DNA of 64,000 nt, from contig FP929003.1 in NCBI GenBank assembly GCA_000196815.1, forward strand, positions 2,503,501-2,567,500. The letters are read 5' to 3'. The notes below the pieces were generated by a model that saw only the letters and a list, made by a program, of their open reading frames with translations, was not told the origin of the DNA and searched no databases. Positions 36,594-44,973 of this stretch are shown here, one piece after another (positions within the stretch are counted from its first letter, which is position 1; each line of letters begins with the position of its first letter). The stretch comes from Nitrospira defluvii (GTDB lineage Bacteria; Nitrospirota; Nitrospiria; Nitrospirales; Nitrospiraceae). Both the position numbers and the translations under genes were made by a program.

Positions 36594-37484
36594 ATGAGCA
36601 TGACCGGCAAACCGCACAGCACACAACGAGTTCCGGCGTCGTCCGACAGGGTGCCTTCCGCTACCCGAAATCCGCCGCAGAGCACGCCACGCGCCAAGAC
36701 AAGCAGTGCGAAACGTGTGACGCTGGATCGCCTGCTCTCCAAACTGGGGATCGCCAGCCGGAGCCAGGCACAGGAGTGGATCAGGGCCGGACGAGTCCGC
36801 ATCAATCGACGCCTGGTACGCATGCCGGACACCTGGATCGACTGGCCCGGCGATGCCGTCACACTCGACGATCGGCCGATCGAGCAGCGCCCTCCGCAAT
36901 TCATTCTCTTCCATAAACCCAAAGGTGTAGTCACAACCCATCAGGACGAGAAGGGTCGACCCACCATCTTTGATGTACTTCCTCCTGAGTTGAAAGGTCT
37001 CCACGCAGTCGGTCGCTTGGATCAGGCGACGAGTGGTCTCCTCCTGCTCACGAACGACTCGACGCTCTCCAGCTTCCTGACCGATCCGAAACAGCAGGTG
37101 CCCCGCCTCTATCTCGTCACGGTGCGTGGTGAGGTCTCGGAGGAGACAGGCCGGGCGGCGCTCGACGGGGTGGACGATCAGGGCGAGCGGTTGCACTGCG
37201 CCTCCGTCACCATTCAGAAACGCTCAGGCCGTGAATCCCATCTGGTCGTCACGTTGACCGAAGGCAAGAATCGTGAGATCCGGCGGCTCTTCAAGGCGCT
37301 GGGACATGAGGTGACCAGATTGAGGCGGATTCAATACGGCCCCTTCATCCTCGGCGACCTCCAACCGGGCGCCTGGCGCGAACTCCCGATCGAAGCAGCC
37401 AGGGCGCAACTCCGGTTGCCGTCGGCTCATGCTGCAGGGGTACCTCAGGCGAAACCAGATCCGCTCGACAGGCGCGCCACCTGA
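36594..37484 (+). CDS. RsuA/RluB-family pseudouridine synthase
   Basis: The 296-residue enzyme has a basic N-terminal extension (about 1-40) and an S4 RNA-binding domain ('RLLSKLGIASRSQAQEWIRAGRV', about 46-68). The pseudouridine synthase core has catalytic Asp143 in 'GRLDQATSGLLLLTND', plus 'GKNREIRRLFKALGHEV'. It modifies uridine in 23S or 16S rRNA. RluB (position 2605) is the likeliest orthologue, but RsuA or RluE cannot be ruled out. The first of two close ATGs is used. Confidence 0.88.
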   Translation: MSMTGKPHSTQRVPASSDRVPSATRNPPQSTPRAKTSSAKRVTLDRLLSKLGIASRSQAQEWIRAGRVRINRRLVRMPDTWIDWPGDAVTLDDRPIEQRPPQFILFHKPKGVVTTHQDEKGRPTIFDVLPPELKGLHAVGRLDQATSGLLLLTNDSTLSSFLTDPKQQVPRLYLVTVRGEVSEETGRAALDGVDDQGERLHCASVTIQKRSGRESHLVVTLTEGKNREIRRLFKALGHEVTRLRRIQYGPFILGDLQPGAWRELPIEAARAQLRLPSAHAAGVPQAKPDPLDRRAT

Positions 37485-38003
37485 GCGCCCGCTTCTCCCC
37501 CCCACAGGTCAGCTGACATCATTCAAGGCCAGGGCCGACACCTCACTGAAAAGTAGCTCTCATCGATGACTCCCTAACCCGCATTATTCATGAGCACTTC
37601 TGCTGCAATCGCCGATTCACTGCTACGACGGGCCTTCGGCCGGCGGGCTCGCCCCTCGGACCCTCAACGTACTGCACGAGTACGCGTCGGGTCCTCCCGG
37701 CTCCGCGCGCCGGTCTCGCCACGCGACTCGGCGCTTTCGCGACGAACCGTCATGAATAATGCGGGCTAAGCTGTTTCCCTCAAGCCCGCCGTCTCCCGGC
37801 CGGAGCGGGTGAAAGAACTTGCCAACCTGCTTGCCTGTGCTATGGTGAATACAGCACACGACGTTTCGGAGAGTCACTGTCCGCAACGTCGTCACAGTCG
37901 CCACCAGCTGTAGTCCACCACCAACAAGACTCGCAGCCACCCGATGCCAGGGGAATGGTACATCTGCGATCGCAAGCGGTCGCAATAGAGGAGCACGAGA
38001 ACA
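37485..38003. other. Intergenic region holding a MITE-like element
   Basis: This 519-bp gap has no supported gene. It holds the 194-bp inverted-repeat element at 37575-37768 and, after it, the upstream region of the cupredoxin gene. Confidence 0.4.
37575..37768. repeat. MITE-like element, 194 bp, CCCGCATTATTCATGA ends
   Basis: The left end CCCGCATTATTCATGA (37578-37593) is found as its perfect complement at 37750-37765. Flanking TA(A/G) matches extend this by two more bases. The interior is GC-rich and can fold, with no open frame. It is a textbook small non-autonomous element, or a large structured repeat. From memory, near-identical sequences recur in Nitrospira-type genomes. Confidence 0.65.
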
Positions 38004-38453
38004 ATGACCCAAATGACAAAGCGATTGGCAACCATGGTCACCATGCTGGCGTTCGTCGCGAGCGTCGCCGGACCGGCGATGACCGCCGCGGCCACCCCGG
38101 AAAAGACACCCGTCGAGATTAAGGTTCGAGTCAGTGAAAAGGGGTTCCTGGATGAGAAGGGCCGACCCTACGGAGCCAAGCGCGCCCTGCAGGTGCCGAA
38201 AGATACGATGGTGAAGATCACCTTCGTCTTCGGTGAAGACATGACCAGCCTGGCCGTGGGAGACACGCACCAGATCACGATCCGGGCCGAAGACGGCTGG
38301 AAGCAGGAAACCGGCTCAGTCTGGGTGATGAACCGGGAATCGAGCGTGAGCTTTCTGGCCGGAGAAAAGAGCCGAACCCAATATCGCGCCTATTGCATCC
38401 TGGACTGCATCGGCATGGAACATCTCACCAATCTGCTGATCCAGGTGGTGTAG
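38004..38453 (+). CDS. Secreted cupredoxin-like protein with CuA-like Cys pair
   Basis: The 149-residue protein has a signal peptide (about 1-30) and a beta-rich domain. A His in 'GDTHQITI' (about 93) and the C-terminal 'YCILDCIGMEHL' give Cys-x3-Cys-x4-His, close to the CuA motif of cytochrome oxidase subunit II and nitrous-oxide reductase (Cys-x3-Cys-x3-His). It is probably a periplasmic copper electron carrier or copper chaperone. A ribosome site lies at 'GAGGAGCACGAGAACA' before the ATG. Confidence 0.75.
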   Translation: MTQMTKRLATMVTMLAFVASVAGPAMTAAATPEKTPVEIKVRVSEKGFLDEKGRPYGAKRALQVPKDTMVKITFVFGEDMTSLAVGDTHQITIRAEDGWKQETGSVWVMNRESSVSFLAGEKSRTQYRAYCILDCIGMEHLTNLLIQVV

Positions 38454-38463
38454 GCCACCACGG

Positions 38464-38497
38464 TGCGTCGTTCGTATCTCGTCTCTCGTCGTTCGCA
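38464..38497 (+). repeat. Short dispersed repeat (TCGTATCTCGT type), copy 1
   Basis: CGTCGTTCGTATCTCGT followed by CTCGTCGTTCG at 38466-38495 resembles the sequences at 61802-61833 and 29889-29908, which share CGTATCTCGT and/or TCGTGAAGCGTC.CTCGT. Confidence 0.4.
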
Positions 38498-38627
38498 AGC
38501 AGCGGGCGAACAGTCTACAGGTTGTTCATTCAGAAGCGCCGTGCGACTGCAATGACGTGGCTCACAGGGTCATTACAAGGTTGCGGCCCTGCAGATTCCT
38601 CAGATGGCCGGGCTGAACCACACCGGC

Positions 38628-38676
38628 CGCGTCCAACGAGGGTCTTTTGAGACCGCACGTTGCGCGAGCACGGGGG
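38628..38676 (+). repeat. Dispersed repeat copy 2
   Basis: It matches 22882-22930 over about 49 bp and shares GCGTCCAACGAGGG and CGTTGCGCGAGCACGG. It lies in the gap after the cupredoxin gene. Confidence 0.6.
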
Positions 38677-38695
38677 ACTCACCCGGCCTTCATTC

Positions 38696-39115
38696 CTAGT
38701 AGCCCCGTCCGGTGCTCCCTCCTCCACCCCCGCTCATCCGATTCAACGGGAGCGCCTCATACCGGGTCTTCAGATCCGGATGCTGGGCGAGATATCCTTT
38801 CACCGCCGCATCATCGGCGAACACGTCTTTGCTGCGCGCGCGGTAATCCTCCAGCGTCAAGCCATGCTTGGACAACAGCGTGGTCAGTTTCGCGTTGATG
38901 TCGTCGCCCATCTCCTTCATTTTCTCCGGCGACGGCCGCTGCCCGGCCCCGTAGGACTCCCCGCCCTTGAAATAATTCGTCATCATTTCGCCGATCTCGA
39001 TGCGGGCGTTCACAAATTTCTCCACATCGGCCGGTTCCGCCGCCAGGCCAGTCCCTGCGAACAGCACGACGCCCAATGAGGCCGTGATAAAGAGACGTGT
39101 CGAAAGCTTAGTCAT
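38696..39115 (-). CDS. Secreted protein, paralogue 2 of the GRGY pair
   Basis: The 139-residue secreted protein aligns end to end with the product at 35983-36396. It has a signal peptide ending 'GLAAEPAD', 'VEKFVNARIEIGEMMTNYF', 'QRPSPEKMKEM', 'VKGYLAQHPDLKTRYEALPLNRM' and a Gly-rich tail ending GRGY. The Cys of paralogue 1 ('VEKC') is Phe here, so no conserved disulfide or metal role is implied. The function is unknown. Confidence 0.7.
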   Translation of the reverse strand: MTKLSTRLFITASLGVVLFAGTGLAAEPADVEKFVNARIEIGEMMTNYFKGGESYGAGQRPSPEKMKEMGDDINAKLTTLLSKHGLTLEDYRARSKDVFADDAAVKGYLAQHPDLKTRYEALPLNRMSGGGGGSTGRGY

Positions 39116-39303
39116 GATGTCCTCTCAGATGGTGAATGAAGATCCGGTCGAGCAACTATCGGCATCATACCATTGTTGCCGTCCGTTTCGAACGGAGGAT
39201 CGAGCCTCCGGGTCGAGCAGGCGAAGGGAATGGGCGGGACAGAGCGGACTCGCACAGACGGAGCCTCCGCAGGTCGGTTGCCTGCAGCGAAACGTGCGAC
39301 ATC

Positions 39304-40206
39304 TTACCGCGGCAGGCCTTTCAGAAAATTTCCCAGCACGGTGCGAAACTGGTCGGGATCTTCCGCCATCATGAAATGGCCCGTGTCGAATTCGACGACC
39401 TTCGCGCCGGGGATTTGCGCCTGAATCCCCTTGGCGATAGTCGGCGTGGCCACTCCGTCTTTGGCTCCGACCATGACCAGGGTCGGGACGGTGATGCGGC
39501 TGAGCCGGCCATGCACGTTGAACTGCGACATGGAAGTCAGCGCCTCCCGGATCACCGTGGCATTCCATGTGGGGATCCGCTCAAGCAATGGCCGGTAGGT
39601 ATGAGCCGGCGCATCGGGAGGAAAACTGTCGACGATCATGTTCTTCGACACCTCCCGATAGTCACGCGGCGCACCGATGGTCGGAATGTCGTCGTCGAGA
39701 ATCATCGCCCCGTCGGTTGTGGACACCAGCACCAGCGCCCGCACCCGCTCAGTATGATCCAGCGCGAGACGCTGCAGAATCATCCCGCCCATGGACACGC
39801 CCACCCACACCGCACGGTCGATCTTGAGCGTATCGGCCAGCTGGATCAGGTCCCTGGAAAACTGATCGATGGTAAAACCGGTGGGTGGTTTTTCAGAATC
39901 TCCATAGCCGCGCAGGTCCACGGCGATGCCGCGAAAGTCCGGCGAAAAGGCACTCACATATTGAGGAAAGATATTGCTGGTCGTGACCACGCCGTGAACA
40001 AAGATAATCGGATCGCCGCTGCCTGCCTCCAGCACGCTGAGGGTCAAGCCGTTGAGATCGATCATATGGCGTTGGAACAGATGGCCCGGGGGCATGGACT
40101 CGGCTAAGGCCTGCTGAGTGCGGTTGTTACGAGCGGGCTGAGTGGAGTCCGCACAGCCGGACGCGCCGAGAACACTCAACGTGAGCAGGATCGCAATCAG
40201 CCGCAT
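39304..40206 (-). CDS. Alpha/beta-hydrolase lipoprotein
   Basis: The 300-residue protein has a lipoprotein signal with lipobox GASGC (Cys18). A complete alpha/beta-hydrolase fold follows: 'IIFVHGVVTTSNIF' (oxyanion HG), nucleophile elbow 'GVSMGG', acid 'GAKDGVATP' and catalytic His in 'DTGHFMMAEDP'. It is probably an esterase or lactonase on the periplasmic face of a membrane. The substrate is unknown. Confidence 0.85.
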   Translation of the reverse strand: MRLIAILLTLSVLGASGCADSTQPARNNRTQQALAESMPPGHLFQRHMIDLNGLTLSVLEAGSGDPIIFVHGVVTTSNIFPQYVSAFSPDFRGIAVDLRGYGDSEKPPTGFTIDQFSRDLIQLADTLKIDRAVWVGVSMGGMILQRLALDHTERVRALVLVSTTDGAMILDDDIPTIGAPRDYREVSKNMIVDSFPPDAPAHTYRPLLERIPTWNATVIREALTSMSQFNVHGRLSRITVPTLVMVGAKDGVATPTIAKGIQAQIPGAKVVEFDTGHFMMAEDPDQFRTVLGNFLKGLPR

Positions 40207-40374
40207 GCAACTCCCCTTTCTACAGAGACTGGTGGATAGCTCTGCAGCCTAAGCTGTCAGGCGAGCAGATGCAATGCTGAGATGCCACCCGACATTGTCG
40301 CTCCCACTCAATTTCTTCGACTCCTCGAATTGAGAACTCCAGGCACTAAGTGGCTGCCCTGCGCACCGGAACGC

Positions 40375-40405
40375 AAAAAAGCCACCCGACAGATTGTCGG
40401 GCTCC
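40375..40405 (-). terminator. Rho-independent terminator (minus strand)
   Basis: Read on the minus strand, CCCGACA-ATC-TGTCGGG forms a perfect 7-bp hairpin, followed after TGGC by six T residues. It lies 70 bp after the stop of the 102-residue minus-strand gene and should end its transcript. Confidence 0.7.
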
Positions 40406-40477
40406 TTACATCGACGGGCCGATCGCGCCACGCTGGTGGGCAAGTTGACAATATGCCGACCGCGCGACGATCCGAAC

Positions 40478-40786
40478 TTACTTAATCCGCGAGATGACCG
40501 CCCGGACCGGCACCCATTCGATCTGCGGCTGCAGAGTGAACAGCACGTGCGCAAGCCCCCGGTACGCCGTCTCCAATTCATGACAGCGCTCGACGAATCG
40601 ACCGGAGGCCAGCCGCGGGAAGTAATCGCGGTGACGCTCGTAGAAGAGCGCTCGCCGTCTCCAGCGATCGGCATGGCTCCTGAAAACCAGGGCGGCGAAC
40701 CCGGAGGGACCGGCGAGTGCCAACCAGTGCCGGTTCCGTCTGAGCGGACATTCAGCCATTGAGGTGGATGTGGTCACTGCTTTCAT
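40478..40786 (-). CDS. Hypothetical protein, 102 residues
   Basis: I do not recognise this basic protein ('RSHADRWRRRALFYERHRDYFPRL', shown here only in part as a basic central stretch). It has one short hydrophobic segment (about 22-35). Two features argue that it is real: GGAGG lies seven bases before the ATG, and a good terminator lies just downstream. Confidence 0.6.
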   Translation of the reverse strand: MKAVTTSTSMAECPLRRNRHWLALAGPSGFAALVFRSHADRWRRRALFYERHRDYFPRLASGRFVERCHELETAYRGLAHVLFTLQPQIEWVPVRAVISRIK

Positions 40787-41170
40787 CGTGTCTCCTCCTT
40801 GTCCCGTTCGCCTGTGTCATCGATTTGAACGTCGTGACAGAGGCCGCTGTGATGACACCCGTCTCCGTGTACCCTGCGCTTACTGTAGTCCCGCTACATG
40901 AGGAGATGATTAGTGCAACATGAGAAAGATTTCATACACGAAAGACATGCAAGCGATGGGAGTGGATTCACACACTGGAGGAGGAAACTGCACAGGAGGC
41001 GCGCATAACTGAAGACCGGATCGGTAACCCGGAGGCCTGCTTCGCCGAGCACAGCAGTCAGAATGACCGGCCCCCTGGGAGCGACCTTCGCAGATCGGCA
41101 ACAGAGACTGGCTCCGGCAACCGGATCCACTGTCCTCCGGATGCGTGGGCCTGATCGGTTGATCAGCCGG
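40787..41170. other. Intergenic stretch, nothing convincing
   Basis: No frame with a ribosome site and a protein-like composition was found in these 384 bp. It must hold the promoter of the 102-residue gene at its left edge. Confidence 0.35.
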
Positions 41171-41818
41171 TCATCGCACCCAGGGCGGTGTAATCGTCGG
41201 CGGAGGCGGAGGCCCCTCGAGCAGTCCCGGTGCCCGCTTGGGAGGTTCCGGAGGGAGGGCCTGACCTTCCCCTTCGACCCTGCGCTTGAGCCGGACCACC
41301 AGTGCGCCCATCACATCCCATTGCTGAAAGTTTTTGCGCACCGCACGGGGATGCTGGTTGTGACAATCGACGCAGGACCGCACCAGCGCCAAATCCGCCG
41401 ACACCGCCTTGAATTCATCGCCGTCCACGAAGCCGATGACACCGCGTTGTCGATCCTTTTCCAACTGAAGTAACGCCGTCATCTCCGCGTCCGTGCGCGG
41501 GCGGTTGGCCGGATTCAGCGGCGTCAAACTGATCAGGCCGATCTCCAATCCCTCCACTTGCTCGGCCGCTTCCTTGACGAACTGGGCGGGAAGCGGGAGG
41601 AAATGAGCATCTGTTTTCCAATCCTCGCGCGGCGAGAGTCCCGCGTCGCGCGCATGTTCGACGACATGGAGCACGTAGGCGGTACGAAACGCTCTGACAA
41701 TATTAAGGATGTACCCGGCCGTCTGATCAAAGGAGGGTTCGGCCCTGATCACACCCCACCCGGGTATGGTCAGGCAACCGGCCAGGCTGAACGCCATGAC
41801 GACGTGACGTATGCGCAT
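41171..41818 (-). CDS. Periplasmic one-heme DUF3365 (Tll0287-like) protein
   Basis: The 215-residue exported protein has a single c-type heme motif CVDCH (about residue 166) inside a DUF3365-type domain ('PLNPANRPRTDAE' and 'CVDCHNQHP'). A Pro-rich tail follows. The N terminus could be read either as a Sec signal or as a lipoprotein signal (SLAGC). DUF3365 domains serve as redox or gas sensors in other proteins; here the domain is free-standing. GAGG lies four bases before the ATG at 41818. Confidence 0.75.
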   Translation of the reverse strand: MRIRHVVMAFSLAGCLTIPGWGVIRAEPSFDQTAGYILNIVRAFRTAYVLHVVEHARDAGLSPREDWKTDAHFLPLPAQFVKEAAEQVEGLEIGLISLTPLNPANRPRTDAEMTALLQLEKDRQRGVIGFVDGDEFKAVSADLALVRSCVDCHNQHPRAVRKNFQQWDVMGALVVRLKRRVEGEGQALPPEPPKRAPGLLEGPPPPPTITPPWVR

Positions 41819-41937
41819 AACACCTCGCAACGGATCGGTTCGGGAGCGGCAGACATGCAGCACGAACGCGAGGAGCCTAGCCGATTGAAACTCCACCGGT
41901 CAACCATTGCCACCCATCGCCTCCCGGCCTCGATACT

Positions 41938-42666
41938 TCAGGCTCGACCCAGGACTTCACGAAAAACAGAGGCCAGATCGCGCAGCGCTTGCGCACCGTC
42001 GCCGACATAGACGGAGCCGTGCATGGTCGCCACGGTCTTCGGCTGCAGTGCCGCCAGCCGGGCGAGCGTAGGATCCGTCAGCGTGCAATAAGGCATGTAG
42101 TTCGCCAGCGGGCCCTGCTGATATTCCACGAGCACGTCGCGACAGCGGCCGACCACGTCGGAGTGGGTCACCGGTTCCACATTGCCGCCTTGATGCAGGA
42201 GATCGGAGCAGAGCAGGGTCCGCTGTGTTTCTTCGAACATCAAACCCGACTCCCAGCAGTGCGGCACATGCGGTGTGGCCAGAAACCGAAAGCGATACTT
42301 CCCCGTCTCCAACACCTCGCCATCTGTCATGCCCTTCGCCGGCCGGAGCGCGAGACAATCATCCACACTCACGAGTTTGCCGACCACACTGCAGACCGCA
42401 TCGGACTGGGGCGCCAACTGCTGCCACTCCGGCAGCGACCCGCACTCATCGGCCTCGAAATGGCTGAACCCGATCCAGCGCAGGGTGCGCACGTCGATCA
42501 GCGACGCCACTGCCTCCTTCACCGCCGGAAACAACATACGCGGGCCGGTGTGATACAGGAGCGGCTCGGCATCACGCACGAGAAACTGACTGAATTGGAG
42601 GTTGAACGGTTCGAGGAAGGTGGTGATGCGGAACAAATCGGGAGCGATTTCAGTAATCTGTGCCAT
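41938..42666 (-). CDS. MBL-fold metallohydrolase, flavodiiron (ODP)-like
   Basis: The 242-residue protein is a metallo-beta-lactamase fold like the N-terminal half of flavodiiron proteins. It has '[10 protein letters not shown]' (HxExD), '[11 protein letters not shown]', 'CSDLLHQGG' and 'TMHGS', which give the usual His/Glu/Asp set for a di-iron site. The flavodoxin domain is absent. Related free-standing ODP domains act as oxygen or NO sensors; that function is inference. GGAGG precedes the ATG at 42666. Confidence 0.78.
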   Translation of the reverse strand: MAQITEIAPDLFRITTFLEPFNLQFSQFLVRDAEPLLYHTGPRMLFPAVKEAVASLIDVRTLRWIGFSHFEADECGSLPEWQQLAPQSDAVCSVVGKLVSVDDCLALRPAKGMTDGEVLETGKYRFRFLATPHVPHCWESGLMFEETQRTLLCSDLLHQGGNVEPVTHSDVVGRCRDVLVEYQQGPLANYMPYCTLTDPTLARLAALQPKTVATMHGSVYVGDGAQALRDLASVFREVLGRA

Positions 42667-42911
42667 AACGCCTCCACACAAGATGAGGCGGGCATGGTAC
42701 CCGCTCGGCTAACGCGCTTCAACTGAGCGAAGGGTATGAAGGCAACCGACCGGACTGATGCGTCAGGAAGACGTTCACCTCGCTCGCGCCACCTCCATGC
42801 CTTCTCGACCATGCGTGACCGGGTCGCGTTCCCCGGTCTCCCACTGAACTCCCGCGGGTTCCTCAAGGCCCGACGGATCTCTAGCGGTGCGAAGAGATCG
42901 AACAGATCGAC

Positions 42912-43631
42912 CTACGAGCCGGGCGAGACACAGTTGGGTTGCTTGCGCAACTGACACAAGCGAAACCGGGTCAACTGCGACCAGTACTTCAAGGCGCCGT
43001 GCACGTCGTTCCACGAATCGAAGACCTCCGCGTCGAGAAAGCGCCCGCCGACCCGCCGATCCACGGCTGCCGCGAGGATCTCTCCAGACTCCGCATCCAT
43101 GAGTTTGCCCTCGATGGAGGCCGCGCCTTTGAACAGCGGTTTTCCGGTGGTGAGCGTCTTGATGGTCGAGGCGACAAACGCGATGTTAAACGGCGCCGGC
43201 ACACTCGAAACAATATCCAAGGCTGGGTAGGATTGTTCGGCATCGGTGAGCGCGGCCTGCATCCGAAACGTCTTGGGGCCCGGTTCGCTCACCATCTCGT
43301 AGTCCTTGGCAAGTTCCTGATACAGGAGCGCGTAGAAGGAATCCGCGATCACCTGGGCCTCCTTCGGATCGAGCCCATCGACCTTGGAGTCTGTTCCCCT
43401 CCAGATCATGACCGGATCTAAGAGAATCTTCCTGTACGCGGCCTTCGCCTGCCAATCGACTGCCGGATTGCGATACACCAGGAGCGCTTCGTCGCCCTTC
43501 CCCTCGCGCATCTGCGCAGAGAGGTCCCGCAGAAATCCGGACGGCTCCACCGACCTGGCGTGCCGGGTCGCCCCGCAGCCGGCGAACGCGACCGAGACAG
43601 CCATGGATAACAAGACAGATCGCCACATCAT
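42912..43631 (-). CDS. DUF3313 family lipoprotein
   Basis: The 239-residue protein has a lipobox VAFAGC and then 'SGFLRDLSAQMREG' and 'LDPKEAQVIADSFYALLYQELAK'. This matches DUF3313, a secreted family of unknown role, often in Gram-negative envelopes. Two adjacent ATGs follow GGAGG; either could start. It lies 32 bp downstream of mazG on the same strand, so cotranscription is likely. Confidence 0.72.
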   Translation of the reverse strand: MMWRSVLLSMAVSVAFAGCGATRHARSVEPSGFLRDLSAQMREGKGDEALLVYRNPAVDWQAKAAYRKILLDPVMIWRGTDSKVDGLDPKEAQVIADSFYALLYQELAKDYEMVSEPGPKTFRMQAALTDAEQSYPALDIVSSVPAPFNIAFVASTIKTLTTGKPLFKGAASIEGKLMDAESGEILAAAVDRRVGGRFLDAEVFDSWNDVHGALKYWSQLTRFRLCQLRKQPNCVSPGS

Positions 43632-43663
43632 GAGACCTCCCTGGAACAGGCCGTGAGGCTCGA

Positions 43664-44008
43664 TCACTCGTCATACTTCCTGGCGTTGCCATAGGATTTC
43701 TCGACGGGATACTTGGCCTCGTTCTTCTTGAGCTTCGCCAGCACCGCAGCATTTACGTCCAGACCAAGATCATGACAGAGATAGGAGAGGAGAATCACCA
43801 CGTCGGCGATTTCATCTTCAACACGACCGCGGGCCTGGCTTTCCAGAAGGCGGGCCACCTCGTCGTGCGATTTCCATTGGAAGATCTCCAGCAATTCGCT
43901 CGCCTCAACCGTAATGGCGGCCGCAAGTTCTTTGGGCTTGTGAAACTGCTCCCAATTGCGCTTCCGTCGAAATTCCAGTACCGCCGCCAGCACCCTGTCG
44001 TTCAACAT
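43664..44008 (-). CDS. MazG-like nucleotide pyrophosphohydrolase
   Basis: The 114-residue protein has the all-alpha NTP pyrophosphatase motif: 'ITVEASELLEIFQW' (ExxE) and 'VEDEIADVVILL' (ExxD), about 25 residues apart. It resembles RS21-C6/iMazG-type enzymes that clear noncanonical nucleotides such as oxidised or methylated dCTP. The ATG at 44008 has GAGG about six bases upstream. A solo REP-like motif lies 20 bp before it. Confidence 0.85.
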   Translation of the reverse strand: MLNDRVLAAVLEFRRKRNWEQFHKPKELAAAITVEASELLEIFQWKSHDEVARLLESQARGRVEDEIADVVILLSYLCHDLGLDVNAAVLAKLKKNEAKYPVEKSYGNARKYDE

Positions 44009-44026
44009 CGAAGTCCTCTCTCTCGT

Positions 44027-44062
44027 GGGGTCAGGTCTTGCAATCATACAATTTCACCTGGC
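44027..44062 (-). repeat. Solo RAYT-end motif, copy A
   Basis: Read on the minus strand, AATTGTATGATTGCAAGACC continues as TGACCCC. It matches the ends of the transposase element at 44957-45858, but no transposase gene is attached here. Confidence 0.65.
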
Positions 44063-44391
44063 TTCACAGCCGCAGCCGGCCTGTTACTCGTCGAACTACG
44101 CCGGAATCATACAATCGAATTGTCCGTTCTCTGCCCGCCCTTGTCCTGCCTGGGTGAAGATTACGAGAACCGACGAAACCCACACGGAGCGATCAGACTA
44201 CCGGCAGTGTACGGCCTTACAGTGGATGATTGCCAGGCCTGCTCCCCCGTCAAGCTGGTCACTCGATGGAGCCCCCGGCAATACGATTGAAAATTAGGCG
44301 CGAGTGGCGTAGAGGATGGGATGGGATCCGACAGACAGCGGCCAATCTCTACTCGCAGGTGGTCTCGGCACGGCATGCAGGAGGTTCGACC
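44063..44391. other. Gap before the Cys-rich secreted protein gene
   Basis: No gene is supported. AATCATACAAT at 44105-44115 repeats part of the solo motif at 44043-44053. The remainder must hold the promoter of the gene at 44392. Confidence 0.35.
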
Positions 44392-44940
44392 ATGAACGTA
44401 CGACTCGTGGTTGCGTTGTTTCTACTCTTGTTGCCCGGTGCCTCTGCCCAGGCACAGAGCCCTTGTGCGGATTGTTTCAACGCGGCGCAAGCGGAAGCGA
44501 GAAAATGCCTCGACAATGCCATTAGTGCAGGCGATCGGAATGATTGCCTGGAGACCCGGCAAACCCGGACCAAGGCCTGCAGCGACAATCAATGTCGGGA
44601 GGACAGAGAGGAAGTAGCGACCACGGAGACGCAACCGACGCGCAGTCGGCCTGGCGTCACGCCGTACACACCAACGGAAGGCGAGTGGCTGGCATTACTC
44701 ATGCGAGCCGGGCTGAGACGAGAGGCCACTCCCGATCATCCCTACTCGCTCGACATTGTCCTCGCCGATCCCCAAACGCTCCACATTGTCGTGCGACATG
44801 CTTCCACGCTGGACCGGAACACGCTGAACAAAGCGATTGAGGCCGCGCGGGAAGCGATCAGAAGCACAGCCAGAAATTATGGATGGGACAAGTGGGTCAA
44901 GATCCGGGAGACGGTCGAGGCATATCCCGCCAAGAAATGA
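44392..44940 (+). CDS. Secreted Cys-rich protein, unknown
   Basis: The 182-residue protein has a signal peptide ('VVALFLLLLPGASAQA'). The N-terminal mature part has six Cys in paired spacing (CADC, then Cys in 'RKCLDN', 'NDCLETR', 'KACSDNQC'), likely disulfides. A C-terminal alpha/beta part follows ('LHIVVRHASTLDRNTLNKAIEAAREAI'). I do not recognise a family. AGGAGG lies seven bases before the ATG at 44392, so the longer reading from 44230 is not needed. Confidence 0.65.
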   Translation: MNVRLVVALFLLLLPGASAQAQSPCADCFNAAQAEARKCLDNAISAGDRNDCLETRQTRTKACSDNQCREDREEVATTETQPTRSRPGVTPYTPTEGEWLALLMRAGLRREATPDHPYSLDIVLADPQTLHIVVRHASTLDRNTLNKAIEAAREAIRSTARNYGWDKWVKIRETVEAYPAKK

Positions 44941-44973
44941 GCCTCCCCCCTTTGACGGGGTCAGGTCTTGCAA

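Noticed and set aside
40894-41130. Minus-strand frame of 78 codons
   Set aside because: Composition is not protein-like, no ribosome site, and it sits in a promoter-type gap.
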